Positions 51,601-62,300 of a DNA stretch of 64,000 nt are shown here, one piece after another; positions within the stretch are counted from its first letter, which is position 1, and each line of letters opens with the position of its first letter. A model generated the notes under the pieces. It saw nothing but the letters and a program-made list of their open reading frames with translations. It ran no database searches and was not told the origin of the DNA. A program made the position numbers and the translations under genes. The DNA is from Wurfbainia villosa (taxonomy: Eukaryota; Streptophyta; Magnoliopsida; Zingiberales; Zingiberaceae), in contig CM045996.1 in the NCBI GenBank assembly GCA_025175895.1, positions 109,233,179 through 109,297,178 on the forward strand, read 5' to 3'.

Positions 51601-53354
51601 CTTCTTTTCAGTCTTTTGGTTTTATAGTGGTCTGAGTGTTTCAAGGTTTAGAGTTTAGTGTTTAAAAGAATTTTTTTTAGCCATGATACAATTAACTAAT
51701 CAATATTGATTAATAATGTTAGATATTTGTGTTAGAAATTGTAAGAAGAAATCTTTTTTCTAGTTTTAGAAAAATATGTAGAATTTTAAGTGCAATAATG
51801 AAATATTTTCTAGAGATTTAGGATGTCGAAAATGCACTCTCGACCGAGCTTGGTTTAGTTCATTCATGGTGCCTAATGGTGTTTGTTAATCCATTTTAAG
51901 TCAAAAGAAAAGGTGCATTGCTCTTTGGTTTTATCCGGTAAATTTGGTTGATACTAATGTTGTAATAGGTGTAAGATTTGATGCTGAAATAATTTTTGTT
52001 TTTCTTCATATGGTATTCTGAATTGCAGATTAGTGGAGCTAGGATAGAGATTCCAGATAGAGGTGATTTCATTGTTGGCACTTCAAAGATGTAAGAAAGC
52101 TCTTGAACATTTTTTAGTGCAGGTATTTTCCATCATGTATTTGATACATTACTTGTCACTTTATTTTGTCATGAACTTCTTTTTATTTCTTTAAAATAAT
52201 TTATAACTTCAGCTATATGTTGGCGATTACCTTGTCATTGTTCCTGTTTGTTTTGAGTGTCCAGTGAACCAACATCCCATGTAGGTCAGTTAATAAATTA
52301 TTTCCTTTTTTTTTTGTTGATATAGTGTTCTTTTACCTTAGATAGGTCACTGACTATAAATGAGATTTATACTTATCAGTTTATCGTCGATGATATTTTT
52401 TATTTTCCTTTACGTGAGCTCAATTTTTTTTAAATTTGTTTGTGGCCCGCGGATTGGCCAGCCTAATCCGCAACCCGCCTTAGGTTGGATTGAGTTGGAA
52501 ATTTTTTAACCCGTCGAAAAGGTGGGCCGGCCCGCCCATCCCCATTAAATATTAAATTTATAACGGGCTGATCCGCCCCGCCGCGGGTTGACCCGTTTGA
52601 CAGCTCTAGTAGGCTTGTTGCCTCTTCCTCTATCTTGTTTTTCTTGTAACCGTCGTCTCCTACCTCCAACGAGGAAGAGACTTTTAGTGGATTGTCCCAT
52701 TGAACGCGGTCTAGGATCGCGGAGTCTTAGATTAGCAACCTTTTGATTGTGAACCAAGTAAAAACAAAAAATGTTATTTTCTTTACTTCCGCTGTGCTTA
52801 CTCGTGTTTTCAGGTGTGATTCCCACAATGGAAGGAAATCCAAAAGAAAATAAGATTCCATCAAAAAATTTCCAGAATGCACTTATCCTCTATTTCATTT
52901 GACAGAAAAAAGAAGCAAAAAGACAGATTTCTTTTATATTGCTCCGACCTGATTTGGATGGAACCTGTACTTCCACTTGCAATAGAGCTCAAAATCTAAC
53001 ATTAAAAAATTTGAATATTTGTTCCGTTTCAAACATATTTTTCAATAAAAAATTTTCATGTTTTTATTTAACATTTAAATTTAAATTTCCTTTCTACAAC
53101 CATTTTGCTGAGAGTTTTTTTCCACCTTTCTATTCCTAGTTTCTTTTTATTTCCTTTTGTGGAAACCAAGGCTTCGACATTTACTAGGTACTCATCCCAC
53201 TCTATGTTTATGCTACTAGCATTTCAACAAAAATTGGTAAATCTCCGTGAGAATTTAGTATAGTGTTGCTCACACCCTTGGTAGGATAGGAAACACTATA
53301 GGAATACTAAGTATTTTAGATTTGAATGGAATATAGAATCAGTGGTAGCAAAAG

Positions 53355-53386
<32 letters not shown>

Positions 53387-56300
53387 ACATTAATTATAAA
53401 TTTTGAGAAACCTAAATAAGATAGTAAAAAACAAGATGGTTTAATCTAAATGGATATGTAAAGAAAAAAAAAAGAGGAATATGATAAAACACATGAGAGT
53501 TATGATTTTAAAACAAGAAATAAAGAAAGAAAAGTTATATTGAATTTTATAATAGTATAGGAACTTATAATAACTAATATATTTTTTTTAAGAAGAGTGA
53601 ATAATATTTAATTATGTTCAACAGCAGGAACAATAAATTACAAATTGATTTAATTATGATAAAAAAATTTATAAAAATCACAAAATCATCCCTAGAGAAA
53701 ACTTAACCATCTAATATAAGTTAGTAATATTAGATGCTCACTGCTAGTATAGTATTAGCAAAAGTAAAACATGCACGACTCTGATCAAATGGTGAAAGTG
53801 AAAGGATTAAAAGCAAAATATCTTTAAATAAAGGATAGGAGCACAACTATTAGGAGAAATACATAGGAATTCGAATATGACATGGAATAAGATAGTATGA
53901 AATTGAAAATAGTGATCAAGAGCTTACTTGATGGGTCAAGAGGATGGACATCACTAAATAAAGAATCTTAACAATGGAATAAGAAAATAACAGAAGAAAT
54001 GAACAACTTTCATATCATTGCACACTCATAAAAATAAAGAAAACTTAAAAAAACACATAGTGACAAAAAAAAAAAGTAAAAAAAGGAAGGAGTAAAGACA
54101 AGAATAAACCTTTCAAATGCTTGTATCTACAATTTAATACTAAAGAAGAGAAAAAAGACATCTATATAATAATTAAAGTGAGAGATGAATTAAAAATGAA
54201 TCTAATAGTATACTAGTAAAGAATAAGGAAATAAAGGAGTAACGGAAGATTATTTTCATGAACGTTTTAATGAAAGTTTAGGTGATCAACGTAACTTAGA
54301 AATTTTAAGAGGATTAGAGGGATATAGAAATTTAAATTTTTATCAAATAATTAAGTGTTAAATGGAATACAAAAGCGAAAAAATGGTTGAGGCAAATGAT
54401 ATTCCAATGGAAGTATTAAAGGAAGTATGATATTGAATGACTTACGAAGGTATTCGACCTAATATTAAACTGAAGAAAGTATTTAATCAAGGGAAGGTAT
54501 ATACTATTAGTCCCTCGGTATAAAAACAAATGAAGCATATAAAATTATACAAACTATAGAGACATTAAACCAATAAGTCATACAATAAAACTTTAAAAAA
54601 TAGAGATAGAAATAAAGATTAAGAAGAACAAGGTGATTAAAAATCAATTTTGATTCATGTCCGAAAGGTCGATGATAAATGCTTATACAACAATAACAAC
54701 TATGTCTTATCCCACTAAGTGGAGTTGGCTCAATGATAGATACTTGTATTGCAGGAAAATTATGTCAAGCACAAGAATACAAATTAAGTAAAATAGACAT
54801 TATTCAATTCATAACTCCGTCCATGATGAGTTAACCCTGTGTCACTCTCTAGCTCGGATAAAGAAAAAGGATTGCATTAGATTGTCAACCAACATTAAAC
54901 TAAGATAAATATTCAATGCATGGATCTATTAAACTATTGTGCTAATGTTAGATTGTTCCTCGGAAGGAACGCATTACAGGGTCCGACTGTAATGTCTCAA
55001 CAAGAACCACTACATTTTTAGAACTCATGTGTAGTAATAAATATACAAGAGTTCGTATTGCAAGATCCGACTGTAACATATCTATAAGGCATCTCCATAA
55101 GAACTTGAGTGTAGTGTTAAATAGATAAAAGTTCTCACACCATAAATTAAATAAAAACAAATATTATAGGAAAACTAATAGTCTAATATTTAGAACATGA
55201 AAAATAGAAACCCTTACTAGTAAAGCAATTGAGATAATAGATACGATTATTGGGAGAATAATCAGTATTTTGTGTGTAAGATAAAATGAGCAGGCGAGAA
55301 GACAAAGATGATAGAGAACTCGAGTTTTAAGTTTAGTACACAGAAAAAAGTAAAACAAAAAATGGAGTGGGTATTATTATAGATAGTTCGCTAAAGGATG
55401 AAATTGTAGTAGTTAGAAATAAAAATAGATTGCTCTCAAGATAGTAGTGGGAAAAAAACTATGAACATAATTAACGTATATGCACCTCAAAAAGGATTAG
55501 ATGAAGACACCAAATCAAGATTTTGAGATGACCTAGATGAAATATTACAAAATATTTTGTCAAATAAAATGATTTTAATATAAAGGCAACCTAAATGGGC
55601 ATGTCGGAGTGAAAAATAAAGAATATAAGAGGGTGCATGGGAGTTATGGTTTTAAAACAAGAAATGAAGATAAAATTATATTAAATTTTGCGATAGCATA
55701 TGAACTTATACCATCTAATATATTTTTTAAGAAAAGAGAAACATCACGTTCAAAAAGGAGAATAATAAATCGCAACTTGACTTTCTTATGATTAGGAAGA
55801 GGAATAGAAAGATTTATAAAGATTTTAAGATCATCCTTGGAAAAAGCTTAACTACCCAATATAGGTTAGTGATGTTAGATATACGCTTCAGGCATAGTAT
55901 CAATAGAAGAAAAATATACACGACTTCTAAAATTAAGTGGTGAAAATTAAAGGATGGAAAACAGAACATATTTAAGGAAAAAATAGGAGTACAAGTATTA
56001 GGTGAAACATATAGTGATCCTAATACAACATAGAATAAGATTGTATCAAAGTTGAAAATAATAGCAATAGTATACTCGATGAGTCAAAAAGACATGCACC
56101 ACTAAGTAAAAAATTTTGGTAGTGGAATGAGAAGATACAAGAGAAAGTAAAGGGAAAAAACAAACCACCCATTAGATTTGAGAGATGTCCTAAGGCAATC
56201 ACCTTATACGTTTTATTAATAAATTCACTATTTGGATATGCATTTGTTGTGCATGTGATTTGATCTTAAATTCATTTACTGAAGTTCACAATACAATATA

Positions 56301-59300
56301 TAACATGAGAGATATTGTAATTGGATCACAATTAGTGAGTATCTCATCATGTATAATTATGTAAATATTGAAATTATTCCTAATCAATGAATTCATGAGA
56401 TTGAACATCATCAATTCTATGAGACTATCACATATTATGCTCATCGGTTTATCCAAACATTGAGTATTTACTGAATGAAAATATAGGGATGTTGAGAGTG
56501 AATATGTGGATGCTAGTTAGGGTAGTTAGTTCATTAGAGTGACCTGCAATTAAACTTCATATGGTTCTATATGTCGATGAAGTTTTATTGCAGCTCGAAT
56601 GCAAGCTTCCTTAGACTTAAGGTATCAAGTCATCTTAGTGATATAGGCGAGGCAGCGGGGCGGCGCTAAAAACCTTCCATGAGTGAGGTTAGGATAGAGG
56701 AGCAGAGAGAATCAAAAAAGAATGAGAGATTCATAAATAAAAGAGGATCACCTCTTCATTTAAATGAAAAAGGAATATTATTAATTAAAACTTTACAAAG
56801 CCTAAACCTATGTTTAAATAGGCTTAGATAGAGAATGTTTTTTAATGCTAAAAAAAATAAACTAACTTTAACAGAAATTTCTTAACATGTAAAAAAGTAA
56901 AAAAAAAAAATAAACAAACTAAAACAAAAATTTCTTAACGAAACAGAAAAGTAAATATAAAAATTTTAAAACTAAAAAAATTAAATTAAATGAAAATTCG
57001 AAATAAATAAATTAATAATAAAATATTAATGAAATTCTAAATAGAGACAAAAAATTAAAATTAAATGAAAATTCGAAATAAATAAAATTAATAATAAAAT
57101 ATTAATGGAATTCTAAATAGCAACGAAAAAATTAAAATTAAATGAAAATTTGAAATAAATAAAATTAATAATAAAATATTAATGAAATTCTAAATAGCGA
57201 CAGTGCATTATGGTCGTGGTCTAGTCCACGGTTAGGTTGTGGTGGGAACCACGGTCGTGGACTGGTCACCAATAATGTCATGGTGAGGATCACGACTGTG
57301 GTAGGGAACACGGGCAGGTCGTGGTCCCTACTGAAGGTCCCGTGTTGAGCCATGGGATGATCCACGCTCGTGGTGGTGACCACGGGTAGGCCGTGGTAGC
57401 CTCTAGGAACTCCTTTACACCTCGTCCTGATCTAAAATGAAGGATATTCATGTCAAGGGGCCATGAAGGCATTGAAATGTTTATTTTAGGGCTCAATTTC
57501 TCCTTATCATGATTTAAAGGAAGGCGGGATCACATCTTATGATAAAAGTTGATCAAGATGCTAGATGCGCCTGCATCAGTCACCCGGAGTTGAAAAGAAT
57601 TCGACCTCGAGTTCGAACCAATGTTATCTCCCTTTTTGGCACAAGGAATCATGCTCTCTTGGGTGTATCCTTGATCGACTAGCTTTATCACCTATTGTCT
57701 GGACATAGAAAGGAAACGAGAGAAAGATAAAGAGAAGTGAAATCCTCTTGTCGGGGTGCTAGTATAATGTTTTGTCCTCTCATATGGGTGCTTGTCGTCA
57801 TCGATCAATCATCCCTCATTTCATCCTTGGGCGAGAGATCAAGCAATATCTCATAACCATCTTCACAAAGTACATCATCATCGTACTCATCGTAGATGGG
57901 GTCGCCCATGACCTTGGCAATGTCGTAGATAAGGTCTTCCATGTTTACTTGAATTTCCTCATCTATGTTATCATCATCATAGACGGGGTCTTCTACGTCT
58001 TCTTTAGTTTCAATATCTTCATCCTCATCGTAGATAGAGTCTCCCGTGTCTTCTTTAATCAAGTAATGCTCCTCCATCCTTCGCCCCATTTTGGAAAGAA
58101 CTCGACCTCGAGTTCGAGTCGGGATCATTATCTGTGCACGACCTCTTGCTTCATTTATCGATAAAGATTGCTCCTTGATTGTTCTAGTGTCTTGTCTCAA
58201 GATAGGAAGATGAAATAATGACTGTGTATAGCTAAGAGGAAGAAAATGATCTTTCATCTTTTTTTTCATCTTCTCCCAATCAGTAATCTTGGTTTTGTCC
58301 TGTTTCTTTCGAGAGTGTCGCAATAGTAACCACCAAGCGAAGGCTTCTCCCTTAAGCGTCATGGCTACCAACTTTACTTTAGCATGATCGGCTACCAACA
58401 CATATAGGGAGTAACTTGAATCTACATGACAAGAAAACTAACTTGGACTAGGTGTGACGTAGTCAGCTTAATGGGAGCGAGCACATAAATCATGTCCTGA
58501 ACCAAATGGGTATAGGATAAATGAAAGGAACAAGACACAAATATGTAAAGTTGCTAAAGGGTTCAAAAACGTTCTGAAGTCAACTTTTGACTTTCCGATC
58601 AATTGGGAGTCATGATGTACTACTAGGTGTCACTCATGATCTTTTTATAATTAATAAAGTTAATTATGAATGACCAACATAACTGGAAACCTATTGGGGC
58701 ACACGTAATACGAGTGATCTAGAGACGTAAAATAAGTTTGAGAATGAGGTTCTCAAAGGGAGAGGTTATACCTAGTTGGACCAGGCCAAAAAGGTATGAA
58801 ACGGAAGCTATAGAACCTCCCATGGTTGTGTCATGGCTTAGCAAGGTTGTACCATACTTAGACGAATCGAAACGAAAAATATAGAGCTTAACATGGTCGT
58901 GTCAGACCGTGATCATGCCTAACCACGCAAGCGACGGCCGTGTCGTGCCAAACGACCCGCGAGTCATGCGAGGAAACCACGGCACGATCGTGTCGTGTTT
59001 TCTAGACACGACTGTGTCGCGGGATCGTCGGTTTGGTTTGCCCAAGTTGAGTTTTTTCCTAACTTTTCTTACCATAATTATATGATAATTTAGGGAAGAT
59101 TGATTCCGTTTAAAACTCCTATGATGTCTTAATTAAGAGAACTATAAATAGATATTATAGAAGATAGAATTTGATTCTTTTTAGTAGTTGTCTTCTTCCT
59201 CTTCCACCTTCTCGTCTCCACCGATTGCCTAGCACCAGTGGCGTACCTAAATTTTTGATAGCCTGAGTCGAGTTTTAAAAAATATTATTAATAGATTAAT

Positions 59301-62300
59301 TTTTGGGCCCCTCGTATTAACTTTTGGACTCTTTTCAAAAATATGATTTAGACCTCTTTAGAAAGTGGACCTGAGACGAGCGCCTCCTAGACCTCACCTT
59401 AAGTCCGGCCTTGGATAGCACCAACCGGAGATGAAACTTGCTGCTCGTGAAGTTGTCTCCAAGTGATCCCGGCATGGATACTGATAAAGGCAAGGCTCGT
59501 TAGTCTTGCTCATTATTTCTACAGATTCGAAAAAAATCTTGAAAGTATAAACTCTTGTCGTTTTATAAAAACTCTCTTACATTGATTATGTCAAAGCATG
59601 GATCTTCCCCCCCCCCCCCCCTAATGTCTAGAATGCAATAAAATTGTTTTTATCTTTCTTCCGCTGTGCTTTTTGCACCCTAGAGTATTATAAATGTCTT
59701 ATATATTTCCCAACAAGTGGTACCAGAGTGTTCTCTGATCCCATTACAACCTATAAAGAATTATATATTTTTCCCAACAACTTATAATTGTTCTCAGACA
59801 ATTAATTAAAAAGTATCAAGAGCAAAATCAAGATTTACACATGGTATTCCTTGACTTAGAAAAAACTTATGATGGGTCTCAAGAGAAATTATATAGAGAA
59901 TTATAGAAAAGGGAAATGTTAGTGTAGCATATATTGAACTAATTAAAGATATGTCTGAGGAAATAACGACTAGAGTGAAGACTTTAGACAGAGTAATGGA
60001 AATATTTCTAATAAAAATAGGGTTACATCAAGGATCAACTCTAAGTCCTTATCTTTTTCCATTAATCATGGACGAACTCACTTGACACATTCAAGACATA
60101 GTATCATGGTGCATATTATTTGTAGATGATATTGTTTTAGTAGATAAACCGCGTGAAAAAGTAAATGCAAAACTAGAATCTTAGCAGGAAACACTAGAAG
60201 TAAAAGATTTTAAGTTTAGTAGAGTAAAGACAATATATGAAATGTAAATTTAATAATATTAGACGTAATAAGATAAGTATTAAAATAGAAAATAACGAGT
60301 TGTTGAGAACTGAGATATTTAAATATCTATGATCATTTTTGTAAGACGATAGAGAGATTAAGAAAGATGTCTTACATAGAATACAAATAACATATTGATA
60401 TGAAGGAGATACCTCTAAAGCTTAAAGGAAAATTCTATAAAACGGCGGTTACACCTACTATGTTATATGGTGCTGAATATTGAGCTATAACTCAAGTACA
60501 TTAGCAGAAGATAAGAATTACAGAGATGAAGATGCTAAGATGAATGTGTTGACACACGAGGATGAGCAGAATAAGAAATGAGAGCATTAGAGGGAAAGTC
60601 GAAATTGCATCTATTGAGAGAAAACTCCGAGAGACGTTTAAGGTGGTATGAACATGTACTTAGACAACCAATAAATACTCAAATTAGGCGATGTGAAACT
60701 ATGACAAATACGCACATCAAACGAAAAAGAGGAAGACAAAAAAAGATTTGGTTAGCAATAAAAAAACAAGATAAAATTTATTTAAGTATACATGATGATG
60801 TAACATGGGATAGAAGCTAGTTGAATAAGACTTGATGATTGTTGTCGTAAGCATTGCTCAATTCATCTATCTTCTTGAAAATGCACCAAATGATTGTTTC
60901 ATTTCATATGTACCTGCTAGTCAAATATTTTAGAAAGATGTGGCTTCTACCTTGTAATACCTTATTATACATATTCAGACATGTACCTGCTATCAGTTAC
61001 GTGTAATTTAGTGGTAGAAATCCCTTCACATGTCTTTATCCATAATAGTTTAATTCAGTAATATTAGACAGAATAAGACGAGTATTAAAATAGAAAATGA
61101 CGAATTATCTAAAACTGAGAGCTTTAAATATTTAAAATCATTTTTGTAAGACGATGGAGAGATTGAGAAAGATGTCTTACATAGAATACAAATAAAATGT
61201 TGAAACGGAGGAGAGCGTGTGTTTTATGTAATCGTAAAGTACCTCTAAAATTTAAAAGAAAGTTCCATAAAATAGCGATTAGACCTACTATGTTATATGA
61301 CATTGAATGTTGAGCTATGACTCAAGTACATAAGCAGAAGATGAGAGTTGTAGAGATGAGAATATTAAGATAGATGTATTAGCTCACGAGAATGAGTCGA
61401 ATAAGAAATGAGAGCATCAGAACGAAAGTCGAAGTTGCATCTATTGAGGGAAAACTTTGAGAGACACGTTTAAAGTGATACGAACATGTACTTCGACGAC
61501 TAATAAATATTCCAATTGGGTGATGTGAAACTATGATAAATACGCACATCAAACGAGGAAGAGGAAGAGAAAAAAAACTTGATTAGCAATAATAAAACAA
61601 GATAAAATTTATTTAAATATAGATAATGATGTAGTAGGGGATAGAGTCTAATAACATAGAAGGATCCATATAGTCGATCCCACCTAGTCAAATAAGATTT
61701 AGTTGTTGTTGTTGTTATAAGCGTGCCCAATTCGTCTATCTTTTTGAAATTGCACCAAATGATTGTTTCATTTCATATGTACCTGCTAATCAAATATTTT
61801 AGAGAGATGTGGCTTCTACCTTGTACTACCTTATTATACATATTCAGATAAGTACTTGCTATCAGTTGCGTGTAATTTAGTGGTAGAAATCCCTTCACAT
61901 GCCTTTATCCACAATAGTTTAATTTAGTAATATTAGACAGAATAAGACAAGTATTAAAATAGAAAATGACGAGTTATCTGAAACTGAGAGCTTTAAATAT
62001 TTAGGATCATTTTTGTAAGGCGATGAGAAAGATGTCTTATATAGAATACAAGCAAGATGTTGAAATAGAGAAAAGCGTCGGGTGTTTTATGTAATCGTAA
62101 AGTACCTTTAAAACTTAAAGGGGAGTTCTACAAAATTGTGGTTAGACCTACTATGTTATATGACATTGAATGTTGAGCTATAACTCGAGCACATCAGCAG
62201 AAGATGAAAGTTGTAGAGATGAGGATGTTAAGTGACACATGAGGATGAGTTGAATAAGAAATAAGAGTATTAGAATGAAAGTCGAAATTGTATCTATTGA

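Larger units (their letters stand above)
49891..52608 (+). mobile_element. Pack-hAT: hAT-type element carrying OPR gene exons
   Basis: The ends TAAAGCTGTCAATTTGGGTT and AACCCGTTTGACAGCTCTA are inverted repeats, flanked by a perfect 8-bp duplication GTAGGCTT (49883-49890 and 52609-52616), so this is a hAT element. The subterminal parts are rich in GCCCGC/GCGGG words (49915-50045 and 52445-52595). No transposase is seen. The interior holds a genomic piece of a 12-oxophytodienoate reductase gene with introns (50278-51185), then about 1.2 kb of unassigned sequence. It lies inside the LTR of element 3, itself in an AAA gene intron. Confidence 0.9.
49081..52827 (+). repeat. 3' LTR of element 3, split by a hAT-type element
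   Basis: Starts TGTTGGTGTAGG right after the polypurine tract and appears to end GATTCCCACA. Without the 2.7-kb insertion it is about 1.0 kb. It has CAGTCGACTG-type palindromes (about 49519-49590), TATAAAAGAAG as a likely TATA box (about 49700), and the CTTCCGCTGTGCT word shared with elements 1 and 2 near the end. The 3' boundary is approximate because no flanking duplication can be tested (the 5' part is lost). Confidence 0.78.

Noticed and set aside
54948..55160. Minus-strand 70-codon frame with a repeated RTLVYLLLH-like segment
   Set aside because: A short internal DNA repeat (TCCGACTGTAA words) explains it; no family recognised and no supporting context.
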